Shown: positions 8,844 to 17,515 of the stretch, in pieces
Layout: every line of letters begins with the position of its first letter
How positions within the stretch are numbered: the stretch's first letter is position 1
Assembly (NCBI GenBank): GCA_902781045.1
Contig: CACZHT010000009.1
Location: forward strand, 1 to 64,000
Origin: an uncultured Bacteroidales bacterium
GTDB taxonomy: Bacteria > Bacteroidota > Bacteroidia > Bacteroidales > Muribaculaceae
DNA: 64,000 nt
Direction: 5' to 3'
The notes under the pieces: model-generated
The model's database searches: none
The model's input: the letters and a program-made list of their open reading frames with translations, nothing else
Told to the model about the DNA's origin: nothing
Made by a program: the position numbers and the translations under genes

Positions 8844-11270
8844 ATGGAAGAAAAAAAGTATGGGGGATATGGCAACTATGAAGGCCAGCTTCTGGAGAAG
8901 CAATCCGATGACTTTGAGAAGATAAGGGAGTGGCTCAGACTGTGCATGCGCAAGTGGCACTGGTTTGTGGTTTCCATCTTGTTGATGATGGGATTTGCCG
9001 TACTTTACATTCTCACAACCCAGCCACTATACACCCGCAAAGCATCAGTTCTGCTCAAGTCGGACGGCGGCTCACTGTCGACCGATTTTGGTCTGTTCTC
9101 GTCGACGGGTTCTAGTGGTGGTCGCACCAATCTGTACAATGAGATTCTGACCTTCAAGTCACCGACCTATATGATTGATGTGGTCAAGGACTTGCACCTG
9201 GACATGAACTATATGGTCGAGGGCATGTTTCACGACAATGTGCTCTATGGCAACAACCTGCCCATCAACGTGTCGTTGCCTGACCTCAATCCCGACCAAT
9301 ACGCCTCACTGACCGTCCGTTTGCTGCCTGACAACAAGGTCTTGTTGAGCAATTTTATCACCTTCGGTGTCCAGGAAAAGACCAAGCGCATCCAAGCCAA
9401 GATGGGCAATGTGGTCCAGACACCCATCGGCAAGGTCATCATCAACCCGACCGCTCACTACACCGGCGCTTCAGACATTGACATCAACGTCACCCGTCTG
9501 GGCTATGAAGACGCGACCAAGTCGTATGTCGGTCGTCTGAACGTGGACTTTGCCACCAACCGCTCGTCGGTGCTTGAGCTGACCTTTATTGATGTATCGC
9601 CTCAACGTGCCGACGATGTGCTGAACTCGCTGTTCAAGGTATACAACCAGAAGTGGGTGGATGACATCAACCAGCAAGCCGTGAGTACCTCGCGATTCAT
9701 CGATGAAGAGTTGCGACAGATTGAGAGTGACCTGGGCTCGGTGGATGCCGACATCTCCGAGTTCAAGAGCCGCAATATGGTGCCCGATGTGCACAAGGCG
9801 TCAGAGATGAGCATGAGTCGCGCCGAGGCCACCAGCACGCAAATCATGGACTACAGCAACCAGCTGTTCATGGCCAAATACATGCGCAACCAGCTCACCG
9901 ACGAGCGCAGCCGGAATAAGCCATTGCCTGCCAACTCGGGCATCAACAATGCCTCAGTGTCCTCACAGATTCTGGCCTACAACGAGAAGCTCTCGCAGCG
10001 CAACTCGATGATAGGGAACAGTAGTGCGTCCAATCCCCTGGTGGCCGACCTGGACCAGAACCTGGCCGCCACACGCGAGGCCATCATCGCGTCGCTCGAC
10101 AATGCCATTGCCACGCTGAGCAACCGCATTGCCGACTTGCGTACAAGCGAGAACCAGACCAAAGGGAAAATCTCGAGTTCGCCCCAACAAGAGAAATATC
10201 TGCTGAGTGTCGAACGCCAACAGAAGGTCAAGGAACAGTTGTACATCTTCTTGCTGCAGAAGCGCGAGGAGAACCAGCTCTCGAAAGCCTTCACGGCCTA
10301 CAACACCAAGCTGCTCAACCCCCCGACAGGAAGCCGTCGCCCGACGAAGCCCGTCAAGCTGAACGTGTTTATCATCGCATTGACACTGGGTCTGCTCCTG
10401 CCGATGATTCTGTTGTTTATCATCAGCAACATGGACACGATGGTGCACAGCCGGCGCGACCTGGACGTGCTGTCCATTCCGTTCATTGGCGAGATTCCTC
10501 TGTCCTACAAGAAGTATTCGGGCCTGCTTTCAATCTTCAACAAGCGCAAAGAAGTGCGTGAGATTGTGGTCAAGGAGAAGAGCGGCAACGCCATCAACGA
10601 GGCCTTCAGGGTCGCCCGAACCAATCTTGAGTTTGTCCTGGGCAAAGAGAATGGCTGCAAGGTGATCATGCTCACCTCGACCTTTGCCGGCTCCGGCAAG
10701 ACCTATATCTCGGCCAACATGGCCACCAGCTTTGCCATCAAGGACAAGAAGACACTTCTCATCGACCTGGACATGCGCAAGTCGTCGCTGTCGACATTTG
10801 TGAGTTCGCCCACAAAGGGCATCGCCGACTACCTGACCGGACACATCGACAATGTTGACGACATCATTGTCAAGGGTACCATCAACCCCCTTCTCGATGT
10901 CATCCCTGTCGGAACCACTCCTCCCAACCCGACCGAGCTGTTGTTCGGCGGTATGCTTGAGCCGCTTCTCGAGGAGATGAGAAAGCACTATGACTACATC
11001 TTCATCGACTGTCCGCCACTTGACATTGTGGCCGACGCCTCGATTATCAACAAATTGACCGATGTGACCATCTTTGTCATCCGTTCGGGCCGCTTCGACA
11101 AGAGCATGCTTCCGGATGTCGAGCGCATGTATCAGGAGAAGCGTTACAACAACATGGTGATGATTCTCAATGGCACATACGACGAGTACTCCGGTAACGG
11201 CTATCGCAGCTATGGATATGGCTATGGCTACGGATATGGCTACGGATATGGTTATCACTCTAAAAAATAA
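8844..11270 (+). CDS. Wzc-like polysaccharide co-polymerase and BY-kinase
   Basis: An 808-aa inner-membrane protein. The Wzz chain-length domain starts with a membrane segment (about 39-60), the periplasmic helical part with coiled coil spans about 250-480, and a second membrane segment lies near 510-530. The cytoplasmic tyrosine autokinase has Walker A FAGSGKTY (about 615), Walker A' LLIDLDMRKSS (about 640) and Walker B YIFIDCPP (about 720). The tail is a Gly-Tyr repeat that would be the autophosphorylation cluster. It controls chain length and export together with the Wza-like protein. DNA encoding the tail is a short tandem repeat (11211-11254). Confidence 0.95.
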   Translation: MEEKKYGGYGNYEGQLLEKQSDDFEKIREWLRLCMRKWHWFVVSILLMMGFAVLYILTTQPLYTRKASVLLKSDGGSLSTDFGLFSSTGSSGGRTNLYNEILTFKSPTYMIDVVKDLHLDMNYMVEGMFHDNVLYGNNLPINVSLPDLNPDQYASLTVRLLPDNKVLLSNFITFGVQEKTKRIQAKMGNVVQTPIGKVIINPTAHYTGASDIDINVTRLGYEDATKSYVGRLNVDFATNRSSVLELTFIDVSPQRADDVLNSLFKVYNQKWVDDINQQAVSTSRFIDEELRQIESDLGSVDADISEFKSRNMVPDVHKASEMSMSRAEATSTQIMDYSNQLFMAKYMRNQLTDERSRNKPLPANSGINNASVSSQILAYNEKLSQRNSMIGNSSASNPLVADLDQNLAATREAIIASLDNAIATLSNRIADLRTSENQTKGKISSSPQQEKYLLSVERQQKVKEQLYIFLLQKREENQLSKAFTAYNTKLLNPPTGSRRPTKPVKLNVFIIALTLGLLLPMILLFIISNMDTMVHSRRDLDVLSIPFIGEIPLSYKKYSGLLSIFNKRKEVREIVVKEKSGNAINEAFRVARTNLEFVLGKENGCKVIMLTSTFAGSGKTYISANMATSFAIKDKKTLLIDLDMRKSSLSTFVSSPTKGIADYLTGHIDNVDDIIVKGTINPLLDVIPVGTTPPNPTELLFGGMLEPLLEEMRKHYDYIFIDCPPLDIVADASIINKLTDVTIFVIRSGRFDKSMLPDVERMYQEKRYNNMVMILNGTYDEYSGNGYRSYGYGYGYGYGYGYGYHSKK
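11211..11254 (+). repeat. Gly-Tyr codon tandem repeat in the kinase tail
   Basis: Seven imperfect 6-bp units of the type GGATAT / GGCTAC / GGCTAT encode alternating Gly-Tyr. Because the unit is a multiple of three, copy-number change would lengthen or shorten the Tyr cluster without a frameshift. Confidence 0.8.
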
Positions 11271-11291
11271 ATTGTCGGAGCATTTGAAACT

Positions 11292-12494
11292 ATGAAAGCT
11301 TGTTTTATGGGGCTGGGCTACATCGGCCTGCCCACCGCCATCATTGCAGCCAACCATGGTGTTGAGGTCCTGGGAGTGGATGTGAATCCCGACGTTGTCA
11401 AGATGACCAACGCCAAGCAACTGCACTTTGTCGAACCTGGGCTTCAGCAGATGCTGGAGCAGGTGATTGAGAGCGGCATGCTCCGCGCCGATGTCAAGCC
11501 GTCGGTGTGTGATGCCTATTTCGTGGTTGTGCCCACGCCATTCCAGGGCGACCATCAGCCCGATGTGTCATACGTCGAGGCGGCCACCCGCACCATCATT
11601 CCGCTGCTCAAGGAGGGGGACCTCTTTGTCATCGAGTCGACCTCGCCCGTGGGCACCACCGAGTCCATGGCCGAGATTATCTACCAGACCCGTCCCGAGT
11701 TGAAGGGTATGATTCATGTTGCCTATTGCCCCGAGCGCGTACTGCCGGGCAATGTCATCTATGAGCTGGTGCACAACGACCGTGTGATAGGCGGCATGAC
11801 CGAGGCAGCCACCGACCATGCCATCGCCTTTTACTCCCAATTTGTCAAGGGCGACTTCCACCGCACCAACTCGCGTACAGCAGAGATGTGCAAGCTCACC
11901 GAGAACTCAAGCCGCGATGTGCAGATTGCCTTTGCCAACGAGTTGTCCATCATCTGTGAGCAGGCTGGCATCAACGTGTGGCACCTCATCGAGTTGGCCA
12001 ACAAGCACCCTCGTGTCAACATTCTGCAACCCGGTTGTGGAGTGGGGGGGCACTGCATAGCCGTAGACCCATACTTCATCACAGCCGCCTATCCGCAAGA
12101 GTCACAGCTCATAGCCAAGGCGCGTGAGATCAACAACTACAAGGCCCGGTGGTGTGCCGAGCGCGTCAAGAACGCCATGCTCAAGTTTGAGCTTGACAAC
12201 AAGCGCAAGCCGCGTGTGGCCATGATGGGGTTGGCGTTCAAGCCCAACATCGACGATCTGCGCGAGTCTCCTGCCAAGCGCATCGTCACCGACGTGATGC
12301 AGGCAGTCAGCAATGCCGACATCATGGTTGTTGAGCCTAACATCAAGGAGCACAAGGTGTTCAAGCTCACTGACTACAGGGTGGCATACGACAGTGCCGA
12401 CATTGTGGTTCTGCTCACGGCACACAACGAATTCAAGACACTGCCGTGGAGTGACGACAAAGTGATTCTCGACTTCTGTGGCATATTCAAATAG
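11292..12494 (+). CDS. wecC: UDP-N-acetyl-D-mannosamine dehydrogenase (WecC-like)
   Basis: A 400-aa nucleotide-sugar dehydrogenase. The NAD-binding Rossmann motif GLGYIGLPTA is at residues 7-16. WecC-type motifs are AYCPERVLPGN (about 147-157), KLTENSSRDVQIAFANELS (about 199-217), the catalytic Cys in GCGVGGHCIAVDPYF (about 246-260), and LAFKPNIDDLRESPA in the UDP-binding domain. It would oxidise UDP-ManNAc twice to UDP-ManNAcA. The likely supplier of UDP-ManNAc, the WecB-like epimerase, is 24 kb away at 36354. UDP-glucose or UDP-GlcNAc as substrate is less likely given GxGGHCIAVDP and ENSSRDV. Confidence 0.88.
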   Translation: MKACFMGLGYIGLPTAIIAANHGVEVLGVDVNPDVVKMTNAKQLHFVEPGLQQMLEQVIESGMLRADVKPSVCDAYFVVVPTPFQGDHQPDVSYVEAATRTIIPLLKEGDLFVIESTSPVGTTESMAEIIYQTRPELKGMIHVAYCPERVLPGNVIYELVHNDRVIGGMTEAATDHAIAFYSQFVKGDFHRTNSRTAEMCKLTENSSRDVQIAFANELSIICEQAGINVWHLIELANKHPRVNILQPGCGVGGHCIAVDPYFITAAYPQESQLIAKAREINNYKARWCAERVKNAMLKFELDNKRKPRVAMMGLAFKPNIDDLRESPAKRIVTDVMQAVSNADIMVVEPNIKEHKVFKLTDYRVAYDSADIVVLLTAHNEFKTLPWSDDKVILDFCGIFK

Positions 12495-12536
12495 AGGTGT
12501 AGCCTGCTTTCTCTCTATTTTGCTTATCTTGTTGAG

Positions 12537-13679
12537 ATGTTGAGTTGTGTTGTCTATACCTCGTTGGCTGCATTGCTTTTCGTGCTGGCTCGCCGTGTGG
12601 CATGGCAGCCATTGTCATCGGGCCAAGCGATGAGGCAACAACATTCTGTGCCATGGGAGTATGTCGCTTCGGTGTTCATCTTTGCCGTGATTGCCGGCGC
12701 CAGGTGGCACACCGGCTATGACCATGCATCCTATGTGAACCAGTATGTGACACTCCAGAACTACCATTTCTTCACCCGTGACTTCGAGCCGGGCTTCATG
12801 CTGCTCACACAGGCATTCGCGTCATCGGGGCTGCATTTCTTCTTCTATTTCTTCACCATCGCCGCCATCGAGTTGGCCGCCATCTACGTTGCGCTTCGGC
12901 ATCATCCCAGGGTGTTGTCTGTGGTCATGCTCTTGCTGGTTCTTGGACCGACATTTGTGCACCTGATGAACACAGTCAGGCAGGGGCTTGTCGAGTGTTT
13001 CGTGCCACTGGTGGTCATGTTGCTTTATGACAAGAAGAAGCTAGCAGCCGCAATTCTGATTGTGCTTTTGACCTTGTTTCACTATACAGCCGCATTGCTG
13101 TTGCTGCTGTTGCCATTGCGCCCCCTGGAGCTGAAAGTGAATCGTACAGTGCTTGTGGTGCTGTTTGTCCTGGTTGTCGCTCTCTCAATCTATCCAGTTT
13201 GGTTCAATGGCCTGATTGCGGTGTCGGCAGACTGGTTAGCCAACGTGTCACAATCCTACGCGGCACAGCTTGGCCGACTGGTTGAAGTGGAGGTCAACAT
13301 GGCGCATATCGGCCCCGTCAAGGTACTGCTGCTGACCACTCAGTTCATCACCTTGTGGCTGATGCGTGATGTCAGTCAACATTATGGCTCACACAAGGGC
13401 ATCTCGTTGCTGATTGTGCTGGCGTCAGTCTATGTGCTGGGCACCAATCTGTTCAGCAACACGACTTGCTTCATGCAGCGTCCTTTCGAGCTGTTCACGA
13501 TATGCTATCTGATTGTCGCAGCCTACACGGTCTTGCTGCTGTGGGACACCCGGCGCAAACTGTGGGCTGGGGTGCTGCTGGGCATGCATTGCAGCTACAT
13601 CTATCTGGCCATATTCAAAGCTGTCTATGCGCCTGATGTGGTGACAACCCCCTTTCTTTATAACACATTTCTCTTCTAG
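12537..13679 (+). CDS. EpsG-family membrane protein, candidate polysaccharide polymerase
   Basis: A 380-aa protein with about ten membrane segments. It has the EpsG-like pattern ARWHTGYDHASYVNQY (about 60-75) and a mid-protein NTVRQGLVECFVPL (about 144-157). EpsG-like proteins act as Wzy-type polymerases in Bacteroidetes and Firmicutes EPS loci, joining repeat units at the periplasmic face. It starts 42 bp after wecC and is 6 bp upstream of the GT2 gene. Codon use matches its neighbours. The polymerase role is by family and position; a second, more divergent candidate lies at 14687. Confidence 0.75.
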   Translation: MLSCVVYTSLAALLFVLARRVAWQPLSSGQAMRQQHSVPWEYVASVFIFAVIAGARWHTGYDHASYVNQYVTLQNYHFFTRDFEPGFMLLTQAFASSGLHFFFYFFTIAAIELAAIYVALRHHPRVLSVVMLLLVLGPTFVHLMNTVRQGLVECFVPLVVMLLYDKKKLAAAILIVLLTLFHYTAALLLLLLPLRPLELKVNRTVLVVLFVLVVALSIYPVWFNGLIAVSADWLANVSQSYAAQLGRLVEVEVNMAHIGPVKVLLLTTQFITLWLMRDVSQHYGSHKGISLLIVLASVYVLGTNLFSNTTCFMQRPFELFTICYLIVAAYTVLLLWDTRRKLWAGVLLGMHCSYIYLAIFKAVYAPDVVTTPFLYNTFLF

Positions 13680-13685
13680 CCCATC

Positions 13686-14663
13686 ATGAAGCTGGTATCA
13701 ATCATAGTGCCCATGTACAACGCTCAAAGCTTTATTGAGCGTTGTGCCGAGTCGTTGTGCCGGCAGTCTTATCCCAACCTGGAGCTGGTGTTCGTTGACG
13801 ATGGCAGTGCCGATGACACATTGTTCATCTTGCGCAAGACTCTGGCCAGCTACCCCGAGCGCCAGCAGATGGCCCAGGTGATTCCTCTCGCACACAATCA
13901 GGGAGTGGCTCACGCTCGCCAGACAGGCCTAGCTGCTGTGACAGGCGAGTTTGTGACACAGATTGATGCAGACGATTATATCTCGACCGACTATGTGCAG
14001 CGCATGATGGAGGCAGCCTCGCAAGATGATGTGGACATCGCAGTGTGTGACTTTGTGTACGACTACGGCAATGACAACAAGACACATATTCATGTCAATG
14101 CCCCCAGCGATGCCGACGAATGCTTGGCACAAATCATGACCGGGCAGATGCATTCCGGATTCATGAACAAGCTGGTGCGCCACAGTCTGTACACCGAGCA
14201 CCACCTGTCGATGGTGCCCGGACTCAACATCATGGAAGACAAGGTGATGATGCTGAAGTTGTTCACCTATGCCCGGCGCATCGCTTATGTTCCAGAGCCA
14301 TTGTACTTCTATGACAAAACCAACGCCAACTCGATTATGTCGCAGGACAGAGCCAGGCAGATTCCTCACCTTGAGAGAGCCTGGACCGAGGTGGAACAAT
14401 TCTGCCATCGTCAGACCTCAACACAGCGAATGACCGATGCCATCGAAGCATATCGCATAGGCATCCTGGGGTCTGTGCTTTTCTACTCTGACCGCCCAAT
14501 AGCCGCCTGGACTCCATCACTGGTCAGGCGCCCCCGGTTGACCGATGTGCTCAGTCAACCGGTGATTCCCATTAACTACAAGGTGGTCTTGTCCTGCTAC
14601 TCGCTGCACCTTGATGTGGTCGTCAGATTATTACGGTGGCTGAAACGCCAAGTGAAACAATGA
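13686..14663 (+). CDS. GT2 family glycosyltransferase
   Basis: A 325-aa GT-A fold enzyme. The N terminus SIIVPMYNAQSFIERCAESL is typical, with the nucleotide-binding FVDDGS (about 36-41) and metal-binding DADD (94-97). A conserved acidic EDK at about 171-173 (MEDKVMML) supplies the likely catalytic base. No membrane segment. It should add one sugar to the lipid-linked repeat unit in the cytoplasm. It lies between the two EpsG-like genes with short gaps (6 and 23 bp). Donor and acceptor cannot be predicted. Confidence 0.9.
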   Translation: MKLVSIIVPMYNAQSFIERCAESLCRQSYPNLELVFVDDGSADDTLFILRKTLASYPERQQMAQVIPLAHNQGVAHARQTGLAAVTGEFVTQIDADDYISTDYVQRMMEAASQDDVDIAVCDFVYDYGNDNKTHIHVNAPSDADECLAQIMTGQMHSGFMNKLVRHSLYTEHHLSMVPGLNIMEDKVMMLKLFTYARRIAYVPEPLYFYDKTNANSIMSQDRARQIPHLERAWTEVEQFCHRQTSTQRMTDAIEAYRIGILGSVLFYSDRPIAAWTPSLVRRPRLTDVLSQPVIPINYKVVLSCYSLHLDVVVRLLRWLKRQVKQ

Positions 14664-14686
14664 GTGTGATTTAGTTTGTATCCAGA

Positions 14687-15943
14687 ATGTTCTCAAAGGC
14701 TTTTTATTTCCTCATACAGTGCTTGTTGACATTAGTGTCGCCAATCTTGAGTCTGGCCATGTCACTGAAGTTCTACAAGAGCGCCATCTCGCAACTCTTC
14801 TTTGTGGTGTTTGCGTTCTACTTTGGCTACTTTTGCCATTTCTTCTTCGACGAGAGCTATCACTACAAGGAGTTCATGAACTATTATGTGGGATTCAGCT
14901 TCAGCGAGATCATGCAGAACCCCCTGGTGTTTGTCCATGGGCACGACTACTTCCATGTGTTGGTCAAATTCATTGTCTCGCGGTTCACTGAGTCGCACAA
15001 TGTTTTTGGAGGCGTGTTTTGCGCCATTCACGCAGGGTTCCTGGTGTTCTTCTTGCGTCAACTGAAACAGTTCTATCTGACCAAGACCACCAAAACCTCG
15101 GTGCTGATACTGATTACGGTGTGTGTGGTCTTTGAGTTCTACTGGTATTCGACACTGAGGTTCAATACGGCGACGTTCTTCTTCGCGGCATTCTATCTCA
15201 AGTGGGTCATGCACAAGAATCCATTGTACCTTGTCCTAGCAGCCATGGCTCCACTGTTCCATTACAGTTTTCTGGCAGTGGATGGTGCAATAATGTTAGA
15301 ACTGTCGTTCCGTTATGTGTTTAAACACAAGTATTTCCGCTATGCGTTCTTGGGCTTGTCTCTGTTTATTCGGTCGCTGAATATTGACTTTGTCCCCCTA
15401 CTGTTGCGGCACATCGAGTGGATGCGTAAGAACATGAGCTATGCAATCATCAACGAGAACACCCGTGCCAACGTCTTGAGTGTGCAGCAAACACTGCGCG
15501 AGAGCGGCAACTGGGTCTATAACTTCCGGCCTTATCTCCTGCTCATTTTGGGGCTGGGCTCGTTGTGGCTGTTCCGTCACTGGGGGTTGCCCAAGGACAC
15601 CCGCTACATCGGCATCTTCTATATGTTTCTCACATTGTTCTCAGTGGCAAACTTCGGCTACGGCGACATGTTTTTCTACGACCGCATGTTCCAGGTGTCA
15701 CTGTTGCTGCTGTGGGCCTACGTGTTCATCATGAGTGTCAAGTATTACTCGATGTCCAATCGAGGCAACTTGCTGCTGTTTTGCATCTTGCTCTTGCCGA
15801 CCATCTTCTTTGTCATCACCCCATTCGTACAATTCAGAAACAGTGTTCTCAATCCCGAACTGATTTTTGGCAATTTCTTTATGGACTGGGATGGCAATGA
15901 CTATGAAGTGGGTTACTCAGTGCACAAGTTCAAGAACATCTGA
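14687..15943 (+). CDS. Second EpsG/Wzy-like polytopic membrane protein
   Basis: A 418-aa hydrophobic protein with about ten to eleven membrane segments rich in Phe, Tyr and Leu. It shows DESYHYKEFMNYY (about 54-66), which resembles the EpsG-type loop, then FHVLVKFIVSRF, and STLRFNTATFFFAAFYL at about 155-171 in place of the usual R-Q motif. It is the last gene of the plus-strand EPS operon and is closed by a strong bidirectional terminator. A Wzy-like polymerase or an O-antigen-type membrane transferase are both possible; similarity is weaker than for the 12537 gene. Confidence 0.6.
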   Translation: MFSKAFYFLIQCLLTLVSPILSLAMSLKFYKSAISQLFFVVFAFYFGYFCHFFFDESYHYKEFMNYYVGFSFSEIMQNPLVFVHGHDYFHVLVKFIVSRFTESHNVFGGVFCAIHAGFLVFFLRQLKQFYLTKTTKTSVLILITVCVVFEFYWYSTLRFNTATFFFAAFYLKWVMHKNPLYLVLAAMAPLFHYSFLAVDGAIMLELSFRYVFKHKYFRYAFLGLSLFIRSLNIDFVPLLLRHIEWMRKNMSYAIINENTRANVLSVQQTLRESGNWVYNFRPYLLLILGLGSLWLFRHWGLPKDTRYIGIFYMFLTLFSVANFGYGDMFFYDRMFQVSLLLLWAYVFIMSVKYYSMSNRGNLLLFCILLLPTIFFVITPFVQFRNSVLNPELIFGNFFMDWDGNDYEVGYSVHKFKNI

Positions 15944-16007
15944 CAAGTGCGAGAGTCTATTGCATGTCAGAGCCAGCAGACCTGGCTGAGCATGCGCGAC
16001 TCGCAAC

Positions 16008-16059
16008 GTGCCTCAACGATAAAGCCGAGCTTTACAGCTCGGCTTTATCGTTGAGGCAC
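16008..16059. terminator. Bidirectional terminator between convergent EPS genes
   Basis: A perfect 23-bp stem (arms 16008-16030 and 16037-16059) with loop TTTACA lies between the convergent EpsG-like gene and the flippase gene. A smaller 6-bp hairpin (AGCCAG/CTGGCT, 15971-15987) precedes it. Confidence 0.85.
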
Positions 16060-16075
16060 AAATCACTCATCAAGC

Positions 16076-17512
16076 CTAGGCATTACGCTTAGTGAGAGCA
16101 TGGAGTGCGTCTCTGATTTTGTTCTTGAAATCCTCAGGGATGAACAGTAGCAAAATGGTGACTGCCAAAGCCATATAGGCCAGGTCTTGCCATGCCGAGG
16201 TCGAATAGTAGAAGGGAACAGCACTCAGCACGAGCATCGCCAAGGGCATGAGCAAAGACCATGAGAATCCAATCTTGAAATATCGGCGAGTGTCAAAGAA
16301 CCGATAGATGTCCAGAATCAGATAGGACAGCAGTGAGGTGAGTACAATACCCCAAATGCCATAGGCCGGTGTCAGCACCAGCCCCAAAGCGATGTTGACC
16401 ACAAAAATCAGGACAATGCCCGGCAGGGCACGCTTTGTCTCCTTTGAACACTGATAGCCCAACTCGAAATAGGCGGCCGACAAGGCATTGAGAATTGCCG
16501 CTACACTCAATGGGTAGATGTATTGCAGACTGTCACGATAGTTGTCGTCGACCAGCCACGAGAAGTTCAGCTTGACCAGGAACACAAAGCCGATGAGCAG
16601 GAACACCAGCACATAGAAGAAATCATAAAAAATCTTGGTGAACAGATGGTCGCGGTCTTTGCTGTGAAACTGAGCGATTGACGTTTCTTGCCATGTCTGA
16701 TAGAAGATGATCGAGATGGTCTGCAACACCATTGTGAACCTGATGCTCACCGCATAGATACCATTAGCCTCAAGGTCGATAAAATACTTGATAAAAAACC
16801 TGCCACTGTTGACCGTGAAACTCCAGCACAAGGCAATGGGAATCATGGGCAGGCAGTAGCGCAAAATCTCACGGGTGGTCTGTTGCCGCAGCAATGCGCC
16901 ATTGACATAGCGCGAGACATGCATCTTGAACTCGATGAACAGGACAGTGATGACACGCGAAAGGATGTTGGCCAGGAACACCCCGGTGATGCCCATGTCG
17001 AGCCATGCGACGAAAACCACGCTGAACAACCCGATGCCAGTGGCATTGATCAGACTGCTCACCACATACACCTTGTTGCTTCCCAAGCCACGACACATCT
17101 GCGCCATCACCTCGTGTATAGTCATCGACAGAAGCAACAAGACCGAATACCAGAAGAGCTGGATGTCGGTTGTCAACGACAACACGAGGCAAGCAAACAG
17201 CAAGATGGCCAGATTCCATGCCAGCATCTTGCCGATAGAGGTCACTACAGACTGCTTGAGCTGCGGGTCATCGTTGTTGAGCAGAAACCTGAAAGCGCCC
17301 TCACGCAGCTGCAGTGTCGACAGTGGGAGCAAGAGCATGCACACCGACAGGCACAAGTCATAGTAGCCATAGTCGGCAGGGTCATCAATAAAATAGGTGT
17401 AAAGCGACACCATCAGAAACGTGATGATGCGCGTGCCAATGGCACCCACGGTGTAGATGCCAAAGTCCTTAATAAACTTCTTGCTGCGCGGCGAGGTATT
17501 GATGAATGCCAT
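16076..17512 (-). CDS. MOP-family polysaccharide flippase (Wzx-like), first copy
   Basis: A 478-aa protein with about 12 to 14 membrane segments and the N-terminal pattern KFIKDFGIYTVGAIGTRIITFLMVSLYTYF of polysaccharide transporters in the PST/MATE-like group. It would flip the undecaprenyl-linked repeat unit to the periplasm. It is the last gene of the minus-strand block, 3 bp after the secreted protein gene upstream. A second, more WzxC-like flippase is at 33839, so the window carries two, perhaps serving two different glycans. Confidence 0.88.
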   Translation of the reverse strand: MAFINTSPRSKKFIKDFGIYTVGAIGTRIITFLMVSLYTYFIDDPADYGYYDLCLSVCMLLLPLSTLQLREGAFRFLLNNDDPQLKQSVVTSIGKMLAWNLAILLFACLVLSLTTDIQLFWYSVLLLLSMTIHEVMAQMCRGLGSNKVYVVSSLINATGIGLFSVVFVAWLDMGITGVFLANILSRVITVLFIEFKMHVSRYVNGALLRQQTTREILRYCLPMIPIALCWSFTVNSGRFFIKYFIDLEANGIYAVSIRFTMVLQTISIIFYQTWQETSIAQFHSKDRDHLFTKIFYDFFYVLVFLLIGFVFLVKLNFSWLVDDNYRDSLQYIYPLSVAAILNALSAAYFELGYQCSKETKRALPGIVLIFVVNIALGLVLTPAYGIWGIVLTSLLSYLILDIYRFFDTRRYFKIGFSWSLLMPLAMLVLSAVPFYYSTSAWQDLAYMALAVTILLLFIPEDFKNKIRDALHALTKRNA

Positions 17513-17515
17513 GAT

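Noticed and set aside
11211..11254. Phase variation by frameshift in the kinase tail repeat
   Set aside because: The repeat unit is 6 bp, so copy-number changes keep the frame; only length variation is possible.
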